From contig NZ_CP097253.1 of assembly GCF_023380025.1 (NCBI RefSeq), positions 248,001-312,000 on the forward strand: a stretch of DNA of 64,000 nt. The letters are read 5' to 3'. This DNA is from Sphingomonas glaciei. Lineage in GTDB: Bacteria > Pseudomonadota > Alphaproteobacteria > Sphingomonadales > Sphingomonadaceae. Below, piece after piece: positions 56,048 to 64,000 of the stretch (positions within the stretch are counted from its first letter, which is position 1; each line of letters starts with the position of its first letter). The position numbers and the translations under genes were made by a program. The notes under the pieces were generated by a model. That model was not told the DNA's origin, did not search any database, and was given only the letters and a program-made list of their open reading frames with translations.

Positions 56048-57976
56048 ATGTCTTTTCAATGGATTGGCGGAGTGAATTCGGATGCCGTGAAAGGCGAGCT
56101 CGTGCGCCTGGAAGCCGCTATCGCACGCGGTGAATTGAACGAGCGGGCACAACTCGCCGACGCCAATCGCCAGACCGATCAACTACTGGAAGCCATCAAC
56201 CGGCTGCTCGATCGGGCACTGCGGCCGATCGACGACCTCGAGGATGCAATTGTCGCCATGGCCACTGGCCACGCCGCCGGCGATATCGACCTGACGATCC
56301 CCGTCGAGCGTTTCGCGGGCAAACCGGCGTTGGTGGCACGCCGGGTCAACGAACTGGTGGCGAGCCACATCGCGGTGAAGAAGCTGGCGATGGCATGCAT
56401 CAAGGAGTTCAGCGAAGGCAATTTCGATGCTCCGATGGAGCAATTGCCGGGCAAGAAGGCCTTCATCAACGACACGATCGAGACCCTGCGCGGTAACCTT
56501 CGCGGCATCATCGCGGAGATGCGCCACATGGCCACTGAGCATGACAAGGGCGATATCGATGTCTTCGTACCGGCCGAGAAGTTCAAGGGCGATTTCGGTC
56601 TCGTCGCGCGCGGCGTGAACGAGATGGTCGCCGCGCACATCGCCGTGAAGAAGAAGGCGATGGCCTGCATCAAGGAATTCGGCCAAGGCAATTTCGACGC
56701 GCCGCTCGAGCAGTTCCCCGGCAAGAAGGCTTTCATCAACGAAACGGTCGAGACGTTGCGCGGCAATCTCCGCGACATCACCAGCGAGATCGAGCGGCTT
56801 ATCGACGAAGCGACGGCGGGCAACCTTGCCGAGCGCGGCGACGATGCTCGCTTCGTGGGAGATTTCGGCAAGCTCGTCAGCGGTATCAACGGCATGCTCG
56901 ACGCGATCCTGCTGCCGATCGTCGAAGGCAATCGAGTGCTCGACCGGATCAGCACCGGCGACCTCACCGAGCGGGTCGAGATCGCCTGCGAGGGCGATCA
57001 TCAGAAGATGAAGGATTCCGTCAACGCGCTGGTCGACAGCCTTCGCACGATCGTCGGTGAGGTGAGCAGGGCCGCCGACAACGTCTTTGCCGGCAATCAG
57101 GAATTGTCCTCCAGCTCTGAACAGGTTTCGCAAGGCGCGACCGAGCAGGCGGCGGCGACCGAGCAGGCCTCGGCCTCGATGGAAGAGATGGCGGCCAACA
57201 TCCGTCAGAATGCCGACAATGCCACGCAGACCGAGAAGATGGCGCGCCAGTCTGCCCGCGACGCGGAAGCCAGCGGGGTCGCGGTCGACAAGGCGGTGCA
57301 CGCTATGCGAACGATCGCCGAGAAGATCGGAATCGTTCAGGAGATCGCCCGGCAGACCGATCTGCTGGCGCTGAACGCGGCTGTCGAGGCGGCGCGCGCG
57401 GGCGAGCATGGTCGCGGCTTCGCGGTGGTTGCCTCGGAGGTTCGCAAGCTTGCCGAGCGCAGCCAGAGCGCGGCGGCCGAGATCAGCACCGTGTCGTCCG
57501 AGACGGTCAAGGCTGCGGTCGATGCCGGCGAGATGCTGACCAAACTGGTGCCGGATATCCGCCGCACCGCCGAACTGGTGCTCGAGATCAGCTCGGCTTG
57601 CCGCGAGCAGGACATCGGCACGAGCCAGATCAACGAGGCGATCCAGCAGCTCGACCAGGTAACCCAGCAGAACGCTGACGCGTCCGAGCAGATTTCGACC
57701 ACTTCGGAACAACTCGCTTCCCAGGCGAGCGAGCTACAGACCAGCATTGCCTATTTTCGCCTGGAGAGTGGAGGCCCTGCGCCAAGAAGCGCTGCTGCGC
57801 CGGCTCGCAAGCCCGCCCCGGTGGCCAAGAAGGCGATCGCCAAGCCGAAGCCCAAGCTTCGCGCTAAGGCAAACAGCGTTGCCGATCAGCAGGCCAGGGT
57901 CACCGGCTTCGCGCTTGATCTCAGCCAGGGTGGTCCGGACGCGGACGACGCCAACTTCGACGCCAAGGCCGCCTGA
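56048..57976 (+). CDS. soluble poly-HAMP methyl-accepting chemotaxis protein 1
   Basis: 642 residues from ATG 56048 (AGAGG upstream; a TTG at 56039 is also in frame). No transmembrane segment or periplasmic domain, so a cytoplasmic receptor. The N-terminal 330 residues are consecutive HAMP-like units with a 90-residue period ([12 protein letters not shown] and [12 protein letters not shown] start successive units; each also contains IKEF..GNFDAP). A signalling domain follows, with the invariant tip [35 protein letters not shown] and flanking Glu/Gln methylation helices. A Lys/Pro/Ala-rich linker leads to a C-terminal tail, [12 protein letters not shown], shared with receptor 2. It shares 137 identical bases with receptor 2. 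Confidence 0.92.
   Translation: MSFQWIGGVNSDAVKGELVRLEAAIARGELNERAQLADANRQTDQLLEAINRLLDRALRPIDDLEDAIVAMATGHAAGDIDLTIPVERFAGKPALVARRVNELVASHIAVKKLAMACIKEFSEGNFDAPMEQLPGKKAFINDTIETLRGNLRGIIAEMRHMATEHDKGDIDVFVPAEKFKGDFGLVARGVNEMVAAHIAVKKKAMACIKEFGQGNFDAPLEQFPGKKAFINETVETLRGNLRDITSEIERLIDEATAGNLAERGDDARFVGDFGKLVSGINGMLDAILLPIVEGNRVLDRISTGDLTERVEIACEGDHQKMKDSVNALVDSLRTIVGEVSRAADNVFAGNQELSSSSEQVSQGATEQAAATEQASASMEEMAANIRQNADNATQTEKMARQSARDAEASGVAVDKAVHAMRTIAEKIGIVQEIARQTDLLALNAAVEAARAGEHGRGFAVVASEVRKLAERSQSAAAEISTVSSETVKAAVDAGEMLTKLVPDIRRTAELVLEISSACREQDIGTSQINEAIQQLDQVTQQNADASEQISTTSEQLASQASELQTSIAYFRLESGGPAPRSAAAPARKPAPVAKKAIAKPKPKLRAKANSVADQQARVTGFALDLSQGGPDADDANFDAKAA
56547..56683 (+). repeat. 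137-bp perfect repeat, copy 1 (in receptor 1)
   Basis: These 137 bases are identical to 58526-58662 in the second receptor gene, including all synonymous positions, and encode one HAMP unit ([12 protein letters not shown] to IKEFG). The flanks diverge at once at third positions. This indicates a recent local exchange or duplication between the genes rather than conserved selection on protein. Confidence 0.95.
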
Positions 57977-58026
57977 CGGCGCTCTCCCGCTTGCAACCTC
58001 AACGACGATTTTAAGGAAGCTCCACC

Positions 58027-60375
58027 ATGTCCTTCGCGTTGTTCGACCCGATTTCGCACGATCTACTCCTCGCCGAACTCGCCAGGGTCGGCGGCCAACT
58101 GGCGGAAGGCCGGTTGGCCGAACGCACCGACCCTTTGCTCGCAAAGGGCCGAACCAGGGATGCGCTCCAGGCCATCAACGAGATGCTCGACCAGGCACTC
58201 CGCCCAGTCAGCGCGCTCCATGAAGGGTTGGCGAGCGTCTGCGCCGAGCATGAACGGGGCGACATCGACGTCATCCTTCCGATCGACCGCTTTCACGGCG
58301 ACTGCGCCACGATGGCGGGGCAGATCAACGACCTGGTCGCCAGTCACATCGCAGTGAAGAAGCAGGCGATGGCTTGCATCAAGGAGGTCGGCGAGGGCAA
58401 TTTCGAAGCGCCGATGGTGCAGTTGCCGGGCAAGAAGGCCTTCATTAACGAGACGATCGAGACCCTGCGCGGCAATCTCAAGGGGCTCATCGCCGACATG
58501 CGCCATATGGCGGCCGAGCATGACGAGGGCGATATCGATGTCTTCGTACCGGCCGAGAAGTTCAAGGGCGATTTCGGTCTCGTCGCGCGCGGCGTGAACG
58601 AGATGGTCGCCGCGCACATCGCCGTGAAGAAGAAGGCGATGGCCTGCATCAAGGAATTCGGCGAAGGCAATTTCGATGCGCCGATGGAGCAGTTGCCGGG
58701 CAAGAAGGCCTTCATCAACGAGACGATCGAGACCCTGCGCGGCAACCTCAAGGGGCTCATCGCCGAAATGCGCCACATGGCTGCGGAGCATGACAAGGGC
58801 GACATCGACGTCTTCGTGCCGGCCGAAAAGTTCAAGGGCGATTTCGGGCTGGTGGCGCGCGGCGTGAACGAGATGGTCGCCGCGCACATCGCGGTGAAGA
58901 AAATGGCGATGACCTGCATCAAGGAATTCGGCGAGGGGAATTTCGACGCGCCGATGGAGCAGTTGCCCGGCAAGAAGGCGTTCATCAACGATACGATCGA
59001 GACGCTGCGCGGCAACCTGCGCGACATCACCGACGAAATCGGGAGATTGATCGCCAGCGCGACGATCGGGGACCTTGCACGGCGCGGCGAAGCGGGACGC
59101 TTCGTGGGTGATTTCGCCAAGCTGGTTAGCGGCATCAACGGCATGCTCGATGCGATCCTGTTGCCGATCGTCGAAGGCAATCGGGTGCTCGACCGGGTCA
59201 GCACCGGCGACCTTGCGCAGCGCGTCGAAATCGCCTGCGAGGGCGATCACCAGAAGATGAAGACGTCGGTCAATGCACTGATCGACAGCCTCCGCCTCAG
59301 CGCTTCCCTGGCCGACCAGATCGCCGACGGTGATCTGACGGTCGATCACCGGCCGCTTTCCGACAACGATACGCTTGGTCTCGCCCTTGTGCGCATGGTG
59401 GAGCGGCTGCGTGAAGTGGTCGGCAATGCCAATACGGCTGCGGACAGCGTGTCCTCGGGCAGCCAGCAACTGTCGGCCAGCTCCGAGCAGGTCTCGCAGG
59501 GCGCGACCGAACAGGCGGCCGCGACCGAGGAAGCCTCGGCCTCGATGGAACAGATGGCGGCCAACATTCGCCAGAATGCCGACAATGCCACCCAGACCGA
59601 GAAGATGGCACGCCAGTCGGCCCGCGACGCGGAAGCCAGCGGAGTGGCTGTCGACAAGGCCGTCATTGCGATGCGAACGATCGCCGAGAAGATCGGCATC
59701 GTCCAGGAGATCGCTCGCCAGACCGACCTTCTCGCGTTGAACGCAGCGGTCGAGGCTGCGCGCGCGGGCGAGCATGGTCGCGGCTTTGCGGTGGTCGCCT
59801 CGGAGGTTCGCAAACTTGCCGAACGCAGCCAGAGCGCGGCGGCCGAGATCGGCTCGGTGTCTGCCGACACCCTCAAGGCCGCGGCCGAGGCGGGAGAGAT
59901 GCTGACCCGGCTGGTGCCCGACATCCGTCGTACGGCCGAACTCGTCCTGGAGATCAGCTCGGCCTGCCGCGAGCAGGATATCGGCGCAGCCCAGATCAAC
60001 GAAGCGATCCAGCAGCTCGACCAAGTGACGCAGCAGAATGCCGACGCCTCCGAGCAGATTTCCACGACGTCGGAACTGCTCGCGACGCAAGCGGAGCAAT
60101 TGCAGGGCAGCATTGCTTACTTCCGGCTTGCCGATGGAAAGGATCACCGGATCCAGGCGAAGACGGCGACCACCGGGCGCCTGCCTTCGGGCTCGGCCGA
60201 GGCCAGGGCAAAGCCCGCGCGGCAGCCCAAGGCGGGGCAGGCCGGCAAACCCAAACGTCAGGCCCGGGGCGAGACGGTGGCGGGACAGCAGGCGCGGATC
60301 AACGGCTTTGCGCTCGATCTCAACCACGGAGGCCCCGACGGCGATGACGCCCAGTTCGAAAGCCGGGCAGCATGA
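58027..60375 (+). CDS. soluble poly-HAMP methyl-accepting chemotaxis protein 2
   Basis: 782 residues; AAGGA precedes the ATG. Built like receptor 1 but with one more repeat: successive 270-bp units begin at 58258, 58528 and 58798 ([12 protein letters not shown], then [12 protein letters not shown] twice), each a pair of HAMP-like modules, followed by a divergent HAMP pair ([38 protein letters not shown]). The signalling domain has the standard tip [28 protein letters not shown] Lys/Arg/Ala-rich linker and the tail [12 protein letters not shown] close the protein. No membrane segment and no ligand-binding domain outside the HAMP array is visible. Confidence 0.92.
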   Translation: MSFALFDPISHDLLLAELARVGGQLAEGRLAERTDPLLAKGRTRDALQAINEMLDQALRPVSALHEGLASVCAEHERGDIDVILPIDRFHGDCATMAGQINDLVASHIAVKKQAMACIKEVGEGNFEAPMVQLPGKKAFINETIETLRGNLKGLIADMRHMAAEHDEGDIDVFVPAEKFKGDFGLVARGVNEMVAAHIAVKKKAMACIKEFGEGNFDAPMEQLPGKKAFINETIETLRGNLKGLIAEMRHMAAEHDKGDIDVFVPAEKFKGDFGLVARGVNEMVAAHIAVKKMAMTCIKEFGEGNFDAPMEQLPGKKAFINDTIETLRGNLRDITDEIGRLIASATIGDLARRGEAGRFVGDFAKLVSGINGMLDAILLPIVEGNRVLDRVSTGDLAQRVEIACEGDHQKMKTSVNALIDSLRLSASLADQIADGDLTVDHRPLSDNDTLGLALVRMVERLREVVGNANTAADSVSSGSQQLSASSEQVSQGATEQAAATEEASASMEQMAANIRQNADNATQTEKMARQSARDAEASGVAVDKAVIAMRTIAEKIGIVQEIARQTDLLALNAAVEAARAGEHGRGFAVVASEVRKLAERSQSAAAEIGSVSADTLKAAAEAGEMLTRLVPDIRRTAELVLEISSACREQDIGAAQINEAIQQLDQVTQQNADASEQISTTSELLATQAEQLQGSIAYFRLADGKDHRIQAKTATTGRLPSGSAEARAKPARQPKAGQAGKPKRQARGETVAGQQARINGFALDLNHGGPDGDDAQFESRAA
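58526..58662 (+). repeat. 137-bp perfect repeat, copy 2 (in receptor 2)
   Basis: Identical to 56547-56683. Within this gene the next unit, beginning 270 bp downstream, encodes nearly the same residues but differs at many synonymous positions. The exact match is thus to the other gene, not to the neighbouring repeat. Confidence 0.95.
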
Positions 60376-60854
60376 GTGGGGACCATGAACTGCAGGCCGT
60401 CACCTTCGGCCTCGATGCAGAACGCTTCGCCATCCCCGTATCGCTGGTGCGCGAGATCCTCGACTATCGCGAGACCTTTCGGATTCCGAACGGCCCCGAT
60501 TACCTGCTTGGACTAACCGAATTGCGAGGGGAGGGGATCACCACCGTCGACCTTCGGCTCTGCCTCGGCCTGACGTCCGCCGCGCACACGCTCAGCACGC
60601 GGATACTGGTCGTCGATGTCCCACTTGCCGAACGGGTCATCACGCTCGGCCTGGTGGTCGATCGCGTGCTCGACGTCAGCACGTTCAAGGCAGACGAGGT
60701 CGGGCAGGCGCCGGATATCGGGTCTCGCTGGGCATCCGACTACATCGCCGGGATCGCCCGGAGCAACGAGGGCTTCGTCGTGTTCCTCGACATCGTCCGG
60801 ATCTTTTCGGGCATGGATCTGACCCCGAACGTCCCCGTCGTCGCGGCTGCCTGA
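60372..60854 (+). CDS. second CheW coupling protein
   Basis: 160 residues, overlapping the receptor 2 stop by four bases. CheW pattern: [61 protein letters not shown], then [13 protein letters not shown]. It diverges from the first CheW at the region facing CheA and the receptor, so the two may prefer different receptors. Confidence 0.92.
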   Translation: MSGDHELQAVTFGLDAERFAIPVSLVREILDYRETFRIPNGPDYLLGLTELRGEGITTVDLRLCLGLTSAAHTLSTRILVVDVPLAERVITLGLVVDRVLDVSTFKADEVGQAPDIGSRWASDYIAGIARSNEGFVVFLDIVRIFSGMDLTPNVPVVAAA

Positions 60855-60915
60855 CCGGGCCGGCGAAAGTGCCGCTCCGCATTCCCTCGAACCCCTATCC
60901 TCGCGGAGCCTGATC

Positions 60916-61779
60916 ATGCTTCCTTCGGCGCAACTCTCTCACGCCCCGCCTTTGCTGTCGGACCGGATCAGCCAGCGCAATTTCAGTGCCCTAGCCCGCT
61001 ACATCCACGAGACCGCTGGGATCCGGATGCCCCCGAGCAAGAAGACGATGCTGGAAGGCCGGCTGCGTCGTCGCCAGCGGGCGATCGGCGCCGCCACGCT
61101 CGATGACTATTGCGACTATCTCTTCGCCGAAGAGAATATCGAGTTCGAGAGCGAGTTCCTGATCAACGCCGTCACCACCAACAAGACTGACTTCTTCCGC
61201 GAAGCCTATCATTTCGATTACCTGCGCAACGTCGCTCTTCCCGGCTTGATCGAGCGGGGGGTGACTAGGCTTCGCGCGTGGAGTGTCGCCTGTTCAACCG
61301 GAGCTGAACCCTACACGATGGCAATGACCATCGACGACGCCTTCGCCGGCACCTCGGGGGCCAGCTTCACGATCCTTGCGACCGACCTCGACACCGAGGT
61401 GCTCGAGATCGCACGGAGCGGCATCTACCCTGCCGAGTTCGCCGATCCGGTCCCCCCCGCCTTGCGCAAGCGCTACCTGATGACGTCGTGCGATCCGGCT
61501 CGGCAGGAAGTCAGGATCATTCCCGCGCTGCGGCGCAACGTCGCCTTCGCCCGGCTCAACCTGATGGACAGAAACTATCCCGTCGGGGAGCCGATGGACG
61601 TGGTGTTCTGCCGCAATGTGCTCATCTATTTCGACCGCGAAACCCAGCTCAAGGTCGTGTCGCGAATTGTCGAGAAGATGGCGCCGGGCGGACTGCTGTT
61701 CCTCGGCCATTCCGAGACGATCGTCGGCCATGACCTGCCGATCGCACAGATCGGCAACACCATCTTTCAACGGAGCTGA
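60916..61779 (+). CDS. cheR: CheR chemotaxis methyltransferase
   Basis: 287 residues. An N-terminal helical domain (RNFSALARYIHETAGIRMPPSKKTMLEGRLRRR) is followed by the SAM-binding domain: NKTDFFREAYHF, LRAWSVACSTGAEPYTMAM, ILATDLDTEVLEIARSGIY and DVVFCRNVLIYFDRETQ. It methylates receptor glutamates. GGAG lies seven bases before the ATG. It precedes cheB by three bases. Confidence 0.94.
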   Translation: MLPSAQLSHAPPLLSDRISQRNFSALARYIHETAGIRMPPSKKTMLEGRLRRRQRAIGAATLDDYCDYLFAEENIEFESEFLINAVTTNKTDFFREAYHFDYLRNVALPGLIERGVTRLRAWSVACSTGAEPYTMAMTIDDAFAGTSGASFTILATDLDTEVLEIARSGIYPAEFADPVPPALRKRYLMTSCDPARQEVRIIPALRRNVAFARLNLMDRNYPVGEPMDVVFCRNVLIYFDRETQLKVVSRIVEKMAPGGLLFLGHSETIVGHDLPIAQIGNTIFQRS

Positions 61780-61782
61780 CGC

Positions 61783-62865
61783 ATGGCGCGACCTGCCAAC
61801 AAGATCCGGGTGCTGATCGTCGATGACTCGGCGATCGTCCGCAAGATCATGACCGAAGTGCTGGAAGCCGATCCCGAGATCGAGGTCATGGGAACCGCCT
61901 CCGACCCCTTCGCCGCGGCCAAGCGGATCCAGATCGAAATGCCCGACGTGATCACCCTCGACGTCGAAATGCCGCGGATGGATGGCATCACCTTCCTGCG
62001 CAAGCTGATGACGCAATGCCCGGTTCCGGTGGTGATGTGCTCTTCCCTGACGGAAAGCGGGTCCGAGACCCTGCTCCAGGCGATGGAAGCGGGCGCGGTC
62101 GACATCATCCTCAAGCCCAAGGTCGGCGTCGCGGATCATCTGGCCGAGCATAATTTGCAGATACGCGATACGGTCAAGGCAGCCGCCAAGGCGCGCATCC
62201 GCGGCCGCGCCCATGCCAAGCCGCTGGTACCGCAGGAAAAGCTGACGGCCGATGCGGTCCTTCCCCCGCCGACCCGGAGGGCGATGAGCCAGACTACCGA
62301 GATGGTGGTGTGCCTGGGAGCCTCGACCGGAGGAACCGAGGCATTGCGCCAGGTTCTTGAAGTGCTTCCGGCCAATTCGCCGGGGATCATCGTCGTCCAG
62401 CACATGCCCGAGCATTTCACCCGCGCCTTCGCCAAGCGGCTCAACACCCTGTGCCAGGCCGACGTGAAGGAGGCCGTCGACGGCGATGCCGTCTTGCGGG
62501 GCCAGGTCCTGATCGCGCCGGGGGGCAAGCACATGATGCTCGAGCGGCGCGGAGCCCGCTATTACGTCTCGGTCCGCGACGGTCCGCTGGTGTCGCGGCA
62601 TCGTCCCTCGGTCGATGTCCTGTTCCGTTCGGTGGCGCAGGCGGCCGGGTCGAATGCGGTCGGCGTGATCATGACCGGCATGGGCGACGATGGCGCTCGC
62701 GGCATGCTTGAGATGAAGCAGGCCGGCGCCCGAACCTTCGCGCAGGACGAGGCGACGTCGATCGTGTTCGGCATGCCCAAGGAAGCGATCGCCCATGGCG
62801 GAGTGGAGAAAATCGTGCCCCTGGGCCTGATCGCGCACGAACTCCTGCAGGCTTCCGCCCGGTGA
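61783..62865 (+). CDS. cheB: CheB methylesterase/deamidase
   Basis: 360 residues. Receiver domain ([14 protein letters not shown]; Asp in [18 protein letters not shown]; Lys in ILKPK) joined by a linker to the esterase: catalytic Ser in [12 protein letters not shown], His in [17 protein letters not shown] and Asp in [12 protein letters not shown]. It removes receptor methyl groups when phosphorylated by CheA. The intact phosphoacceptor and catalytic triad indicate an active adaptation system with CheR. Confidence 0.94.
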   Translation: MARPANKIRVLIVDDSAIVRKIMTEVLEADPEIEVMGTASDPFAAAKRIQIEMPDVITLDVEMPRMDGITFLRKLMTQCPVPVVMCSSLTESGSETLLQAMEAGAVDIILKPKVGVADHLAEHNLQIRDTVKAAAKARIRGRAHAKPLVPQEKLTADAVLPPPTRRAMSQTTEMVVCLGASTGGTEALRQVLEVLPANSPGIIVVQHMPEHFTRAFAKRLNTLCQADVKEAVDGDAVLRGQVLIAPGGKHMMLERRGARYYVSVRDGPLVSRHRPSVDVLFRSVAQAAGSNAVGVIMTGMGDDGARGMLEMKQAGARTFAQDEATSIVFGMPKEAIAHGGVEKIVPLGLIAHELLQASAR

Positions 62866-62906
62866 GCGGCGCGGCCTGCCACACGGCGATTGCCTGACCG
62901 GCGCTC

Positions 62907-64000
62907 ATGGCTAGCGAGGCGATCACTGCCGGACCAGCGGCACCGACCGACGTCGATGTCACCATCGATCTGGTCGCGGGAAGGCTCGACTCCGCCTTTC
63001 TCGAGGCCGGAAGCGCCCTCGCCAGTGCCTACGACCTCGTCGAGACATTGATCGCCAGCCTTTCGGGGGTGGCCGGTGCGCTCGATCGTGGTGCCGCCAG
63101 CCGGGCCGTCGCCAATATGCAGGCGATGGGCGGGCGCATCGCGCAGGTCCCACAGATCGTGGCCGGGCGCGCCGCAGCGCTTGCGGATATCGCCGCCGCC
63201 GGCGCGCAGGTCGATCAGCAAATGTTCGGCGTTCGCCGGACTATCGAATTCCTCCGGATCTGCGGGCTCAACATCAAGGTTGCATCGGGCGGTCAGCAAG
63301 GCTTTTCCGGTTTCGCCGATCAGATGCTGGCCAGGCTCGACCTCAGCGAAGTCGAGATCAGCGCGATCCGCCGCGAAGCAAAGAAATTACAGGCGATGAT
63401 CCCAACGGTCGTTGCCGGAGATCGCAGGCTCGCCGCGGAATGCGCGGCGATTGCCGCCGACGTTCCGCGCAACCTCGAGGCCAATGCGCTGGCGCTTCAG
63501 GATTACCTGAACGCAGCCGACGAACAGTCGGTGCAGGTCACGGCCATCGCCTGCCGCCTGCGCGCCCAGCTTGCCGAGGCGCTGGGGGCGATCCAGATCG
63601 GCGACATCACTCGCCAGCGGCTGGAGCATGTCGCCACCGGTTTCCGCCTGCTTGGGGCGTATGGCGATGCGTCGGGGGGAGAGTCTCCTGCGCAGGCTCC
63701 GGGCGCCGCTCAGGTATTGGGCTTGCTGCAGGCCCTCTGTGCCGCGGCGGTCGAGGACTTCGAGCGCGAGAGCCGCAAGCTGTTCGATTGCCAGCGGCTG
63801 ATCGGGGTCGACATTGCCGAGGTGCTGGCATTGCGCCAAACCCAAGGAAGCGTCGCGACCAGTGGCGACCTGCTCCGGGCGCTTGAAAGCGAAGTGGCCG
63901 GTATCGGCTTGCTGACCCAGGGGTTGCGAGAGGCCGACCGGCGATCCCATGCGCTTGGCGGCGAAACCATCGCGACGGCTCAATGTCTGGGCCAGCGCCT
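62907..64000 (+). CDS. helical protein of the che cluster, partial (C-terminus beyond window)
   Basis: An open frame from ATG 62907 to the right edge (at least 364 residues), 41 bases after cheB. Almost entirely helical, with heptad-like hydrophobic spacing and no membrane segment. The region EALGAIQIGDITRQRLEHVATGF (about 211-233) recalls the QDxTxQxxxxV helix of CheZ-type CheY phosphatases (for example DFQDLTGQVI) and related receptor-like helices. A conserved acidic-aromatic stretch, AVEDFERESRKLFDCQRLIGVDIAEVL, follows. I cannot assign a family. Candidate roles are a CheY phosphatase or a structural array protein. Confidence 0.7.
   Translation, partial: MASEAITAGPAAPTDVDVTIDLVAGRLDSAFLEAGSALASAYDLVETLIASLSGVAGALDRGAASRAVANMQAMGGRIAQVPQIVAGRAAALADIAAAGAQVDQQMFGVRRTIEFLRICGLNIKVASGGQQGFSGFADQMLARLDLSEVEISAIRREAKKLQAMIPTVVAGDRRLAAECAAIAADVPRNLEANALALQDYLNAADEQSVQVTAIACRLRAQLAEALGAIQIGDITRQRLEHVATGFRLLGAYGDASGGESPAQAPGAAQVLGLLQALCAAAVEDFERESRKLFDCQRLIGVDIAEVLALRQTQGSVATSGDLLRALESEVAGIGLLTQGLREADRRSHALGGETIATAQCLGQR

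Noticed and set aside
56279..59100. Tandem 270-bp repeats as a satellite, CRISPR or mobile element
   Set aside because: They are in-frame multiples of 90 codons inside receptor genes and encode HAMP units.

Overview
The window looks like chromosome of a GC-rich alphaproteobacterium, most likely a sphingomonad (Sphingomonas or a relative). The evidence is four large TonB-dependent receptor genes, a bacteriophytochrome with an HWE-type histidine kinase, a Tad/Flp pilus locus in the cpa order, DctA/DctB/DctD, a LigM-like O-demethylase and an alphaproteobacterial-style che cluster. Placement is by protein character only; there is no rRNA or other phylogenetic marker.

Layout. (1) 1-8255: right part of an integrated element. 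It ends in a 50-bp 3' half of a tRNA-Val(GAC) gene with no 5' half, the usual scar of integration into a tRNA. Cargo: an Hsp90-like (GHKL) ATPase running off the left edge, a serine recombinase preceded by repeated CGATACA boxes, then co-directional genes for a PD-(D/E)XK-like protein, a membrane-anchored staphylococcal-type nuclease, a GIY-YIG protein, a short family-A-polymerase-like protein, a four-cysteine zinc protein and a membrane protein with a nuclease-like domain. (2) 8435-11573: heme oxygenase and bacteriophytochrome kinase, translationally coupled. (3) 11834-19008: dctBD divergent from dctA and a TonB receptor gene broken by a single-base frameshift; the DctD-like regulator has lost key AAA+ residues. 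(4) 19067-33836: a probable aromatic-acid catabolic cluster (IclR regulator, SnoaL-like protein, TonB receptor, benzoylformate-decarboxylase-like enzyme, MetE-C-like methyltransferase, aldehyde dehydrogenase, LigM-like O-demethylase, alpha/beta hydrolase) divergent from an AAHS-type MFS transporter and a 1024-residue TonB receptor that ends in a strong terminator. (5) 33963-37446: PepSY protein, 60-residue membrane protein and siderophore-type TonB receptor with overlapping stops and starts. (6) 38759-50970: Tad/Flp pilus locus. (7) 50962-52582: a convergent M15-type peptidase and an AraC regulator. (8) 52819-64000: chemotaxis cluster (STAS, CheY, CheA, CheW, two soluble poly-HAMP receptors, CheW, CheR, CheB and a partial coiled-coil protein) with no flagellar genes in view.

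How they may work together. The catabolic cluster has what a cell needs to import a methoxylated aromatic 2-oxo acid, decarboxylate it to the aldehyde, oxidise that to the acid and pass the O-methyl group to tetrahydrofolate; the exact substrate is inference. The cytoplasmic receptors beside a Tad pilus locus raise the possibility that this che system controls surface behaviour or another output rather than, or as well as, swimming.

No CRISPR array, rRNA, complete tRNA or insertion sequence was seen.
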